This document shows positions 1 to 10,475 of a stretch of 64,000 nt of DNA, one piece after another. The notes below the pieces were generated by a model that saw nothing but the letters and a program-made list of their open reading frames with translations, was not told the DNA's origin and did not search any database. Position numbers and translations under genes: made by a program. The DNA lies in NCBI GenBank assembly GCA_949316235.1, contig OX438753.1, forward strand, positions 16,260,028 through 16,324,027, read 5' to 3'. The first letter of the stretch is position 1. Each line of letters opens with the position of its first letter. The DNA is from Oegoconia quadripuncta. Taxonomy: Eukaryota > Arthropoda > Insecta > Lepidoptera > Autostichidae.

Positions 1-225
1 TCATTTTCAATAATATCCCTGGTATGTATAATATGCACCACAACTGTAGTAAAAATGTTATAATTAAATATTGATTCAACATTTAACAAATTCATATGTT
101 ATAAAATCTCACAAATAAATGATAAAAAAGTAAAATAAACAGACAGGCTTAACAGAGTGGTTTTGTTAAGGAACCCTAATTAAAGATTTCAAAATTCTGA
201 GTTCACATTTAAACACATATTTCAG

Positions 226-405
226 ACGAAGAGCAAGAAGATGTTTTACTCTGGATGAAAAATAATTGATACAGTTGATCACGTGAAAGAAAATTGGCAT
301 AATAGTACTTCAGCAAGACTTTATAATTTCATGAAAAACAACATGCAAATTCATTAAGACATGAAGGAGTTTGCTGCACTCAAAAGGCTTGATGGTTACA
401 GACTG
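226..405 (+). pseudogene. Pseudogene exon relic 1
   Basis: The exon follows the acceptor ttcag at 221-225. The frame from 228 gives EEQEDVLLWMKNN and then a stop at 267. Shifting to the frame from 265 continues IDTVDHVKENWHNSTSARLY, a TAA at 355-357, and then DMKEFAALKRLDGYRL. A donor-like GTAGAA begins at 406, right after a complete codon. The next exon also starts at a codon boundary, so the phases agree. One frameshift and one stop make it non-functional as read. Confidence 0.6.
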
Positions 406-591
406 GTAGAATTTTTTTTTTAATTATTTTTAAGCGTATTCTAAAGTATGATGCAATTAAACTTCTTAAACAGTAATCCCAGAAACCACGGTTTATTGAC
501 AAGTTTAATCAATGGTTCTCCATTATTAGTAACATTTCAATTGTCGTGGTGAAGTATTTGTTTTTGATTAAACACCATAATTATCAGCTAA

Positions 592-719
592 TGATGTCGA
601 TTTTGTTGTTTTAATCTAAAACCAGTTTTAAAGTGGTACTGTCCCTTTCTTCCTAGAACAGCACTACTCCAAAACTGGTTTTAGTTTGGTTTATTTTGTA
701 TACAACAGAATGGACACCA
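592..719 (+). mobile_element. Palindromic MITE, family M1, copy 1
   Basis: The ends are complementary: an AAAACCAGTTTT arm near 620-631 faces CAAAACTGGTTTTAG near 670-684. The centre holds the family-specific GTACTGTCCCTTTCTTCC. It is the same family as 39,667-39,808 and 56,636-56,777, but more diverged. It lies in the first intron of the gene relic. Confidence 0.7.
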
Positions 720-720
720 T

Positions 721-862
721 TAATGTCGATTGTGTTGCAAACAAATTAAACTAAAACCTGTCTTGGAGTCTTGCTGTCGCACCATATTGTTCAAAAGAGA
801 AAGGAACAGTATCAATTTAAATTTGGTTTTAGTTTATTTTGCGTACAACAGAATAGACATCA
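721..862 (-). mobile_element. Palindromic MITE, family M1, copy 2 (inverted)
   Basis: It begins almost directly after copy 1. Its centre reads as the reverse complement of the other M1 centres (GAGAAAGGAACAGTA instead of TACTGTCTCTTTCTC), so the two copies are arranged in opposite orientation. The outer motifs ATGTCGATTG and GACATCAAT are degraded M1 termini. Confidence 0.65.
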
Positions 863-937
863 ATAATGTTTTACTTTGATGGTAATAATTATCTATGAAC
901 AACAACGAAATTTTACTAACACTTATTATTTCCGCAG

Positions 938-1017
938 CTCGAAATCGACTTCACAATATGCAGCTCTATATTGAATGGCCTACTGTGGCGGCTTTTATTA
1001 CTAGTAAAATAAAACAT
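938..1017 (+). pseudogene. Pseudogene exon relic 2
   Basis: The acceptor tttccgcag ends at 937. The first codons read LEIDFT, which continues the GYRL end of relic 1 in the pattern expected for the family (GY-x-L-x-E-x-DF). After a probable one-base shift near 960, the neighbouring frame reads LYIEWPTVAAFITSKIKH and then stops. No clear donor is visible, so the 3' limit is approximate. Confidence 0.45.
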
Positions 1018-1354
1018 TAATAATAATGGGATTAATGATTGCTTTACAGCAGGTAGTTACATATTTAATCTCTATTTAATTTTTTTACCTTTATTTAACA
1101 TCAGCGTATCCATGTTACGACTTAGCAGTGATACTGACACTTTTTGTACCTACTTTAAAATTCGTACCTCTGAATTCCGAACCGTAATTATGATATGGTT
1201 TCTTTTAAAAAACCATTATATCATTTGTTTGTAGTCGTTTTCCTCCTTTCATCAGTACAAGATTTGGCGGGATTGTATTAACAAATGATAGTTCTTACTG
1301 AAATTTTAAATTGGAGTCTTTTGTTATCTATAAAGTATTTATATTTATTTACAG

Positions 1355-1478
1355 ATGGAAAAAAGTTAACATTTTGAGATCACTGTCATCCCTATTTGGT
1401 GTCAAAAATATTGTAACGTACAAAAATAAGCAATGGCGGCCATCCAAAATGGAGTCACGAGATGGATTAATACAATAG
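1355..1478 (+). pseudogene. Pseudogene exon relic 3
   Basis: The exon lies between the acceptor tttacag (ends 1354) and the donor GTATGT (from 1479). The frame from 1356 has 40 open codons beginning WKKVNILRSLSSLFGVKNIV and ending RPSKMESRDGLIQ, followed by TAG as the last codon before the donor. The phase then matches relic 4 exactly, so the stop is the only interruption at this junction. An overlapping frame with an ATG at 1433 is a shadow. Confidence 0.6.
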
Positions 1479-2172
1479 GTATGTCAAAGGAAGTAGCTAC
1501 CTTAGAACATTCTACGTCTATCAATAAGCGCAGAATATGGCTGAAACTAAGCTATTCAGCTGTTGCTGTGCGACAATTGCGAGCTTATTCAGATTTATGT
1601 CACTTTAACCATTTACTGATCTAACTCTTATCAATTTTAAGTATTAAATAGCATGTTCTTAGACAGGGAAGTTGACGTGCTCAAGACACAATAGTCAGTG
1701 ACAAGTACGTACTTATGTACTTAAGATTTCAAAAACGAAAAACTCGTGCTTTGCATTTAGAATCGAACCGTTGATCTCGTTAATGCGAGACGTCAGTCAT
1801 TCCCCCAACGACGAGCTGTCACTACTTGAACTAAGCTAAATTAACTCTTTAAAATTAAATTAAAGCAACTGTTTGTCTTTCAAATTAATAAATAAAAAAA
1901 AAATCATACAAACTCATGCTGACTAGCTCCTCAACCTAACTGATTTGTATGAAATTTGGCTTAGGGTGTTTTCTACTCCTTGCCTATGCAAATATTTGAC
2001 ATAACATATAATGTAATATGCAATACCTTCGAGAATATCAATACTTATTATAACTAGGCTTCTAATATATGAAAATGAGAGCAATAGAGATAGATGAAAA
2101 GTTATGTATTGTCTTCTGAGTTTTGACACTTTTACTTCGGCTTCAATGTCTATTTAAAGTAATAATTTTCAG

Positions 2173-2394
2173 GACTTTTCGGAGATTCAAACAGAAATAA
2201 ATAAGAAAAAGTTCTTGGAATTCAGTCTGAACTGCGGACCTCTACTGGTTGCGGTATCACCGGATGAAGACGCTATAAAAAGCTGCTCCATCGTTATAAA
2301 CGACGTGTTGTACAACTTTGACAATCCGTTAAAGGCTTTCGTCACATATTTTAAAATATTTCACGCCCTGAATTGCGTTTTAATAAAGTCTTGA
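2173..2394 (+). pseudogene. Pseudogene exon relic 4 (C-terminal)
   Basis: The exon follows the acceptor ttttcag (ends 2172). It has 73 open codons from DFSEIQTEINKKKF through LLVAVSPDEDAIKSCSIVIN and KAFVTYFKIFHALNC, stopping at 2392-2394. It is the best-preserved part. In the remembered family the segment after FHALN continues with a YP-x-ES motif and a VW-x-FIQ end. Both are missing here, so the C-terminus is truncated or frameshifted. Confidence 0.6.
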
Positions 2395-2639
2395 TTAGTA
2401 TGTATATTGTTTCATATTCTAAATAACTTCAAGTGGCTCTTAACAGTATGTTAATAGTTAAGTTAAAATTTATATCATTTACTAGGAATGTTAAACATGT
2501 TAATGTCCTACCTTGGGGAAGTCAATTTGTAGCAATTTAGCATAAGCTTACTTGTGACTAATACCGACATTGGCACATGTTAGTGTATTACTCTTTTCGC
2601 TACCACAGTTTGTTTTAGCACCAGGTCAAATATACATTG

Positions 2640-3060
2640 TGAAAGTGATGTTGAATTAGTTTATTAGTTTCGAAGCATCACTTAGTTCCCAACAATATAA
2701 ATCCGGCTATAAAGAATTGTTTCATAGCACCAACCAATAGTTTAGTTGCGATCAATAATTATGAAATAAATTACCAAATATTCTTTTCACTGCCACAGTT
2801 CTCTTTATTAGTAATATTAAACTAGTTAATTTGCTACCTTAAAACAGCGTTTTCATGGCACTTTACAGTAGCTATGTATGATCAATATTGATATTAGCAA
2901 ATATAAGTAAGTCTATTCACCACAGCCTGCTTTATTTATTAGGTATATATTCAACAAGTTGACTGAGGGAAACGTTTTCGTAGCACTTCATAGTACTTAA
3001 GTTGTGATTGGACATTTATTGGTCAAACATATTTTATTGTTTGTATGTCAATATGAACAT
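2640..3060 (-). repeat. Left-facing, about 128-bp units of the inverted minisatellite
   Basis: The reverse complement of the downstream unit is recognisable here. GATCAAT-type anchors lie at 2750, 2880 and 3006 (130 and 126 apart), followed by TATTAGCAAAT, CCACAGCC and GCGTTTTCATGGCAC-type segments in the mirrored order. These units carry about 24 bp that most right-facing units lack. Confidence 0.6.
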
Positions 3061-3109
3061 TATAATACAATAAAACTTTAATAAATAAATCTCTACTCAC
3101 AACTACTGC

Positions 3110-4320
3110 TAAGTGCTACAAAAAACGCTTCTCTAATGTAGCAAATTAATTTGTTATATATACCTAATAAAGCGGGCTGAACAGTTAATTAAATTAGCTA
3201 ATATTATTATTGATCAGAATTAAGCTATTGTTGAGTTCTACGAAAACGCTTTCCTGAGGTAGTAAATCAACTTGTTTAATATAGCTCATAAAACTGGTTG
3301 TTGTAACCAAGAGAGTTACATATATTTGCTAATTTCGTTATTGATCACAACTAAGCTACTGTTAAGTGCTACGAGAACACTTCTCTAAGACAGTTAAGAA
3401 ACTAGCTGTGGTAGTTAAAAAGGTTACTTACATTTGCTAATATGTTATTGATCACAACCACGATACTGTTCAGTGCAACGAAATCAGTTCCCTAAGGTAG
3501 CAAAGAAACTCAACTGTGGTAGCTAAAAGAGTTGTTACATTTGCTAGTATCGTTATTGATTATAACTAAGCTACTGTTAAGTGCTACGAAAATACTTCCC
3601 TAAGATAGCAAAGAAACTGTCAGTGGTACCTAAAAGGGTTACTTACTTTTGCTAAATCGTTATTGATCACAGCTAAGATACTGTTCGTGCAACGAAATTA
3701 CTTCCCTAAGGTAGCAAAGAAACTGGCTGTGTTACCTAAAAAAGTTACTCACATTTGCTAACATTGTTATTGATCACAACTAAGATACTGTACAGTGCAT
3801 CGAAATCACTTCCTTGAGGTAGCAAAGAATCTGGCAGTGGTACCTAAAAGGGTTCCTTACATTTGCTAATATCGTTATTGATCACAACTAAGATACTGTT
3901 CAGTGCATCGAAATCACTTCCCTGAGGTAGCAAAGAAACTGGCTGTGTTACCTAAAAGGGTTACTCACATTTGCTAATATTGTTATTGATCACAACTAAG
4001 ATACTGTTAAGTGCTACGAAAACACTTCCCTAAGTTAGCATAGAAACTGGCAGTGGTACCTAAAAGGGTTCCTTACATTTGCTAATATTGTTATTGATCA
4101 CAACTAAGATCTGTTAAGTGCAACGAAATCACTTCCCTAAAGTAGCAAAGAAACAATGCTTTCGTAGGTAAAAAAGTTACTTACAGTTGCTGATATCGTT
4201 ATAGATCACAGCTAATACATTGTTAACTACTACGAAAACATTTCCCTGAGGTGGCAAATAAACTTGTTTAACGTACCTAACAAGAGGCTGTAATATTGAA
4301 AAAAGTTACAAACATTAGCA
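3110..4320 (+). repeat. 107-108-bp tandem minisatellite, about nine units
   Basis: The anchor TTGATCACAACTAAG recurs with its GAT at 3343, 3450, 3558, 3665, 3772, 3880, 3988, 4096 and 4204, a constant 107-108 bp. The first spacing (from 3212) is 131 bp and includes the extra segment seen in the left-facing units. Each unit has the order anchor, GTTAAGTGCTACGAAAACAC, CTTCCCTAAGGTAGCAAAG, GTTACTTACATTTGCTAAT. The units diverge by point changes and there is no reading frame. Confidence 0.9.
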
Positions 4321-4799
4321 GCTATGTCCAAGAAGCTCTTCAGGTATAGCTACTTATTTAGCTCAGTGAACCATTAATATCGGATGCTTAAGCAAAGTAA
4401 TTTAACAGTCGGTGGTAATTGATTTAGATGTTAGTTCTAAATAATATCCAATTCCACATCAAAGTAACTTGTCAGTAACGACTAAACTTGATAAAATATT
4501 CGTTGAAGTAGCTAAAACTTTACAAACTATTCCTAATTTTCTCTGTTGTTGTACCTAACTGATTAGTTATCACAACTCAAAGGTATTAGCGGTGCAGCTC
4601 TATAACGAACACTGTTACCTGTCACTACTAAGTATTGCTAAATATTGGCTAAACCAACTAACGTACTCCAGCACCGGTCGGTAAATTTGATAAATATTGA
4701 CTGAAACTACTTACTTATCATCGGTAGCAAATTTTTTTGATTTGGTACCGAAAGGATTCGTTGTCAGTGGGTTCGATATTCAGCATTCGATATTTGATG

Positions 4800-5150
4800 G
4801 CTAAGAATCCTTAGCCATTGCTGCTAATTTCATAGGTCTAGTTCATAAATGATTAGTTGCGTGTGCTAAAGGATTTAACTGCTGCAACGAGGAAAAGTTA
4901 ATCATTATTGCGAAACTTGATGACTTCTTTAGTTAAGACAGCTAAGATTACAGAGCCACAGCTGCTTATTTCTTGGGTCTAGTACTTAAATAATTGGTTG
5001 CTTATGCTAATAAATTAACTGCTACAACAAATAAAAGTTAATTATTACTGCGAAATAAATGACTTTTTGTTTAAGACGGCTAACATCCCTTAGCCATTGC
5101 TGCTAATTTCATAGGTCTAGTACTTAAAATATTAGTTGGCAGTGATGAAA
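4800..5150 (+). repeat. About 140-bp tandem array (2.5 units)
   Basis: Unit starts with GCTAAG/GCTAAC lie at 4800, 4941 and 5079 (141 and 138 bp). Shared segments are CATTGCTGCTAATTTCATAG, GGTCTAGTACTTAAA, TTAACTGCTGCAAC and AAAAGTTAAT. The sequence differs from the 107-bp unit but has the same GCTAA/TTAGC bias. Confidence 0.85.
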
Positions 5151-5420
5151 CTTTACATATCATCACTAAATAAATACCAAAAATTGCTAAAAAAAGTCTC
5201 AAAAATTTGCTACAGTTGCTAAAACTGGCCAAAATAAATTTGTCGGATTGCTAAGGTACTTTCGTTATTAGGTTTAATTTAATTAGTTAGCACTGCTAAT
5301 TTCGCCCAGCTAAAAACTTTTTCCTGTAGTTGCTAATCTCTTGCCTATCCGTATAGTTTGGAAGATTTTTAGCTAACAGTACCCAATTTTAGCTGTGGTA
5401 TCTAATCTGTTCTTTGAGTG

Positions 5421-6849
5421 TATATACTTGTAGAATTCATTTTAGCCTTCGTACACACAATAATAAACGTACGTACAAACCGTGAACAATTGAGAATTAC
5501 GGGGATCCACGTTGTATGTAGGCCGAGACGTGTTCCAGACTAGATCGGATTTCTAGATTTCTAGTCTACCGCTCGAATTAACCGTTCAGCGAGTGCGAGT
5601 GACTTTGCTTTATTGCGATCTCTTTCGAAACTGCGTGGGAGACGGGCCGATTTACGTATACGCTTTTGAAAAATAAATAAGCAACACGGCAAGTGTTAAT
5701 GAGCGAGTGGTGTAAATATTAGGGACACAGTCGTATAGAATCGGCGGGTTCCGTCAAGTTTTGCAAATACTAAAGTATTTTTTCAACATTTTCATATTTT
5801 TGTGCCAGTGATTGATAAATGATAAACGTATTGATTTATCAATATTACAAATGCGACAGTTTCTGTGTGTTCCTTTGCACGCCTAAACGACTGGACGGAT
5901 TTGGATGAAATTTGGTTGGTAGACAGATTAGGATCTCGATTAACACATAGGCTAACTTTTTTACTGAAACGATGATGATGATGATTATTAAATGATCCAC
6001 GCTATGACAACAGCTAGTTAACTGTAAGTTCTAAAATTTATCTTGGCGGCGTTTAAGAATTTATTTTGGACACTATAATATAGACTTTTTAAAGTGCACG
6101 AATAATAATTTTGTATCGAGTATAGTAATAGTACTATGCTCGTTTCGTATTCGTAAATTCTACTGCACAACAATACATTCCGTTATAAATTCCAAGGCGT
6201 CTAAATCTTTATCGTTCGAGTTATGGCTGGATAATGCATTTGAACACATACTTGCAGCAGAATAAACTCAGGATTAAATAGCTTATCCAGTTTCCACACA
6301 AAAGTATTAACCACGTTTAGGCTTTGACGTATTAGGAAACTCTTAGTAATCGGTTATAACGTCTGCCTTATCAGATTACGGGTTTGTTAATACCCAATCT
6401 AATACCTGGTAAGTATTTTGTTTGAAAACAAGCAATATTTATGTAGCGTATTGAGCATGTAGCTTACTAAGCTGCATGGGGCACGCGTCGAATTTAGTGA
6501 ATGCTAGACCAAACATACTATTCTTACATCTGTGACTTTGAATGAAGCCTATTGACCTGCCGTTCACAAACAGGTCACATTTCGGTGCAGTTGACTGTAT
6601 ATTCGGGCGTAGGCATCGAGGGGGTTTTGGGATTGGGTATAAATTAGTGGATATAATTTAAAAAGAAAAAGGGAGATTAATTCTCTAAAGCTTTAGTATT
6701 AGCATTAGACAATCAAATCAATCTTCTGTTTTTTCTCCTATATTTTTATTTCTTATTGCACATGAATATTAAAGTCACTTCATACATGCACTTCTTTGTC
6801 GTTTTATTTTCTTGAACCCCGCCGAAACTAAAACCTGGCTATATTAGTA
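5421..6849. other. Unassigned AT-rich stretch
   Basis: No convincing exon is seen. Around 5440-5760 the sequence is less AT-rich and non-repetitive (for example GAGACGGGCCGATTTACG at 5640), so a promoter or conserved non-coding element is possible but unproven. At 5865-5965 there is a weak copy of the common lepidopteran repeat containing GGATTTGGATGAAATTTGG. Confidence 0.3.
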
Positions 6850-7115
6850 CTAACTATTAGTTTTACAGTGCTGTGTGGTTTTGGCACTCAAATTGGATAG
6901 AACCAACCCGTCTCTCTCGCGACTAAGGCACTTTCCACCAAAAAATATCTATAGATTTGCACGTTTTAACGGCGATGGGCTCCTCCCTGTCACATGTGCT
7001 TTTCTGTATATTTCATAGGCGAACCCTGGATGTTGTTTAAATTATTAAACTCTTAATTTTTGGAAGACCCAAACACTATTGTTTGGGATATCTCTGACAA
7101 CTCCATTCGGGATAA
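6850..7115 (+). repeat. Interspersed repeat F, copy 1
   Basis: This segment and those at 12,995, 21,570 and 60,055 are related. Shared pieces here are GCTGTGTGGTTTTGGCAC, AAATATCTATAGATTTGCA, AACGGCGATGGGCTC and GTTTGGGATATCTCTGAC. I know the sequence as a common lepidopteran interspersed repeat but cannot assign its class. Confidence 0.6.
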
Positions 7116-9477
7116 GTCGATAAGTCGTTTAACAAATCCAATTTGTAAGAAATATTAGTTATCTTGGAAATAAAATTATTATAACAGAAATAACTTAGTG
7201 GATAAGTATCTACATGATTCATAATTCACGCTTATATTATGTGTATCTATTCTCAAAACATATTACGAATATACACATTAAACATACAAGTTAAGATAGT
7301 ATTAGATTAATGACATCAATTAACATCATATTAAACTAGTATGCCAAACCTATAAAATACTTGTGAGTTACGTAAATCGTGAGGAATAGCTGTGACATAC
7401 TCGGGGAGTCGGAAACATAAATACTTACCACTTTCTTATTAGCATATTTAAAAGCTTATTAACACCTTCAGCGAGGAATTTTATCTTGTTTCCTCGTTCT
7501 AATAATCTAGATAACTCATACCTTAGTTATATGTAAAGGCAATATTGATACAACAGGGTTGCCAGTTCTTTGTTAAATTGAAATGTTATAATCGTTCATT
7601 ACCTCACGGATTACTGTCAATCGATTCCAACTCATACAATATTACGGATTAGTTTCAGTATAATTATAATTTTACTGGACACTTTCACGGACGGACTGTC
7701 AGCGCGAAACTCCCTATATCCTTATGGCCTTCAGATTTTGCTAATTGGCTACGGAACCCTAAAAATGGATACTTTTTTGGACTAAATTTGCACGTGAATA
7801 AACTTTCAGCTTGCAACCCTGACGGTATTCGGTTTACTTGAAATGGACGTAATAAGCGTCTCTGATACCAGTGCCATAATACGTATTATGGAGATATGCA
7901 CAAGGATGAGATAAGGACATTTAAACGTCTACAATATAGATACTTATTGAAATTGAATGTATAATATTTAAACCTATAGATAATATAATAATAAATATAC
8001 CACCTATACAACAGTTATCGCGGAATTGGGTACTACGAGTAAGTTATTACGATACATCACGTATTTCCAAACAAATAGGTGACAAAAAAAACGGAACAAT
8101 ATCGTAGTAAAGGTATTTTAAATTAAACATAATATTGTTAATTTTAGTTCTAGGTATCAAAATTTAATCAGTAAAACGTGCCGCACTACGTGGAACGAAT
8201 ACGGTTTACAGACAGACCCTATAACAAGCTTTAAGAAGTTGCTAACAGATTATTTGTAAGAGGAACCAAAACTTTCATTAAGTACGAGTACGATAAAGTT
8301 TTTTTATATCAACACTTTTGGTTTAAGGCTGCGATGAAATGGCGAGATGCAAAACCTGACAATGAGGAATTTTTCTTTATGTCTTAGTATAAAAATTTAA
8401 GGTGTACCTCACCTGCTAGAAAGAGATTACTTCCGGCATTGATCAAACAGCCAATAGACACCTAATAACTGGTGTGGGAGGGAGAAATCTGTCCAGCCCT
8501 CTCCCAAAAACTTTGAATCAATTATTATTTAGTATTGCACTCTAATTGGCTGTCAAGATACGTTAATAATCTTGGTAGGGCCAAACAGTAGGCGGCACCC
8601 CGCTACCTCAGCTCAGCTAGTTGACAGAAATAATTTGGTATTATAAATCAAATAGGCGTCTAATGGCTACGGGATCGATGATTACCGGTCATGACACACT
8701 GTAACATCCTAGAGATAAGGTCGACATTTTGGACCTCAAATGCAGGGGTCCGCGATGCGTTGTCATGTGAGCACTAAGAAGAAATGTTTCTCTATATAAA
8801 AAAAAACAGCTGTAACACACATTTTGCTTGAATTAGGTATTCACTTTAGTATAAAACTGCAGATTTTTCCGGGTTTTCAGGGCTGGGCCCATAGTAAAAG
8901 TTGTTCAGAATGAAGCTCCGAAACCAATGAAAATTCAAAATGAACATAGCTCTCTCATCCTCGCAAACAATACGCTGAACGGCAGAAATAGGGTGGCTAA
9001 GGGAAAGAGGCTTACCACCTACCTCCATCCAACAATAATGCCTTTATGGTGCTAGCACATTGCAATAATTTATTTACCACGCATGCCAGATCCAGACAAC
9101 TTTTGACGAACAAATACAATCCAAATGCGCGCCATGCAGAACATGATTGAACTGTTGAACCCTATACATATACTCGTATTTTCTTACCTTATCTAAACGA
9201 GCACCCCCCTTCTAAATTAATAAATATAGGAAAAATTGCAGACTTACTCGCATTCCGAAACCGTGTTTACTTGCAGAAGGCTCTTGTGCAGTTCAGTGAT
9301 TGTGGTTAGATGTTACATGGATATAGATTGTAATTTTAATTTGGTGATGAATTATTATAACTAAGGGCTCAGGGCCGAAATCGAAAAGGTAATTGATAAT
9401 AAAAGTGAGTAAACTTTTATTATCAATGACAATATACTGATCTGATAGCATTTGAAAATTTAGAAATATCATCCAGG
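7116..9477. other. No recognised feature
   Basis: AT-rich, non-tandem DNA with only short chance reading frames. A typical lepidopteran repeat snippet (TACGGAACCCTAAAAATGG) lies at about 7751. A slightly GC-richer unique patch lies near 8580-8760. Nothing supports a gene. Confidence 0.3.
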
Positions 9478-9585
9478 TATGTGAAGCAAGCGGGCAGCGC
9501 AGGACCGATCGTTGCGGAGACCTTTGGGGGAGGCCTTTTTCCAGCAGTGGACGTCTTTCGGCTGATATGATGATGATATGAAGCA
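9478..9585 (+). mobile_element. RTE-type LINE, 3' end fragment
   Basis: The frame through RAAQDRSLRRPLGEAF and FQQWTSFG then stop is the extreme C-terminus of the reverse transcriptase of a lepidopteran RTE-like LINE. It is followed by GGCTGATATGATGATGATAT, the usual short-repeat tail. Only the last 100 bp are present, as expected for 5' truncation. The same end, less truncated, is at 61,742-61,995. Confidence 0.75.
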
Positions 9586-9893
9586 ACTATGTAAAAAGTT
9601 AAATATCTTCGAAATGGCTGAACCGATTTCTATCAAATATGGCAAATATAGAAATAGTTTTACGCTACAGACAGACATTTTTGCGTCCCGAAGTTAAAAA
9701 GTTTAATTAAGTACCTACTACTTAGCAATTTTCAGATTTAGTCAGTAGTGACTATAGGTTACCCAACGGAAAGTTTCCGTCGGAAACCGAACAACAAAAC
9801 AGGATGTATTTTTTCCGACTTTTCCCCCTTGTCATTCACCGACTCACCGTTACGTCTTGGTACCTAAATGTGTAGTAGGTACTATTCATCAAT

Positions 9894-10097
9894 TTAGTTT
9901 GCCCCTGCGGGTCGGGGTCCTTCGAGGGGGAATGTTTCGGTGGGGGCCGTAAGCTGGGAACACATTAAATCGTCATTTATTTTGCGCCATGTCACTTCCA
10001 CAGTGCGAGCGTCAGGTATTTGGACACTTGTGCCGGGGACGAGCCTCGGTTTCGGAATCTTATTTGGACGTTGATGGAAAGATGTTACAAATTCCAT
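9894..10097 (-). other. Possible coding fragment, unrecognised
   Basis: This is a 67-codon open frame on the minus strand with proline-rich, codon-like composition (KIPKPRLVPGTSVQIPDAR, then EVTWRKINDDLMCSQ). It is GC-richer than its surroundings. I see no good splice acceptor before it or donor after it, and I do not recognise the protein. It could be an old exon, a transposon fragment or chance. Confidence 0.2.
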
Positions 10098-10261
10098 GAA
10101 AGGCAGGTAGGTTTAAAGGTCAAACGTTAATTTGACATTTAAATTATTTCCTCGAAATGTAGAGAACATTTTAAGAAGAGGCGTGTTTTAAAAAGAATAA
10201 CATTAAAGAGGCAGTGAAGGTAACTTACACTGCCTTTTGCCCTCAGGCCACTAGTTTTCAG

Positions 10262-10475
10262 GACAAATTATAACTTCAAACCTCAAGCTCTTATTTCAAC
10301 GTAAGATTACATACATTCATTTGTTGACTGTCAATTTAAATTTACTGGAAATAATAAAAGGGCTTATTTCAGTCAGTCAGTATGTCCACGCTATTACCGC
10401 TTCGGAAAGGGAAATCATCTGTGGTAAAAGAAGTTGCGCAAGAAACCCACAGGATTATTTTGTCCGTTTTTTTAA
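10262..10475 (+). repeat. Interspersed repeat D, copy 1
   Basis: It shares TTTAAATTTACTGGAAATAA, GCTTATTTCAGTCAGT and CCGCTTCGGAAAGGGAAATC with the inverted copies at 20,040-20,216 and 24,525-24,690. The class is unknown. The ends look ragged. Confidence 0.65.

Larger units (their letters stand above)
226..2394 (+). pseudogene. Decayed four-exon copy of an insect protein family of unknown function
   Basis: Four segments read in order as one protein. They start after acceptors at 224-225, 936-937, 1353-1354 and 2171-2172. The order of motifs (a W-x-T-x-R helix and a GY-x-L-x-E-x-DF strand, then a stretch ending PSKMESRDGLI, then a C-terminal block with VINDVLYNFDNPLKAF and KIFHALN) matches my memory of a widespread insect family annotated only as uncharacterised proteins. 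In that family the C-terminus runs FK-x-FHxLNxxYPxES-x-x-VW. The copy is broken. A +1 shift lies near 264-267, stops lie at 355-357 and 1476-1478, a further shift is likely near 960, and the C-terminus ends early at 2392-2394 without the YP-x-ES block. Introns are retained, so this is a duplicated or abandoned gene rather than a processed copy. The 5' part may lie before base 1. The family function is unknown to me. Confidence 0.65.
2440..5420. repeat. GCTAA-rich composite repeat block
   Basis: The word GCTAA or its complement TTAGC recurs throughout this block at far above background, both inside the tandem arrays and in the spacers (for example 5180-5400). It contains an inverted minisatellite (2640-4320) and a 140-bp array (4800-5150). 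Neither reading frames nor clear terminal repeats or target duplications are visible, so the nature of the whole block (satellite, or one large non-autonomous element) is undecided. Confidence 0.6.

Noticed and set aside
3110..4320. CRISPR-like regular array
   Set aside because: The whole 107-bp unit is repeated with no unique spacers, and the host is clearly an insect.
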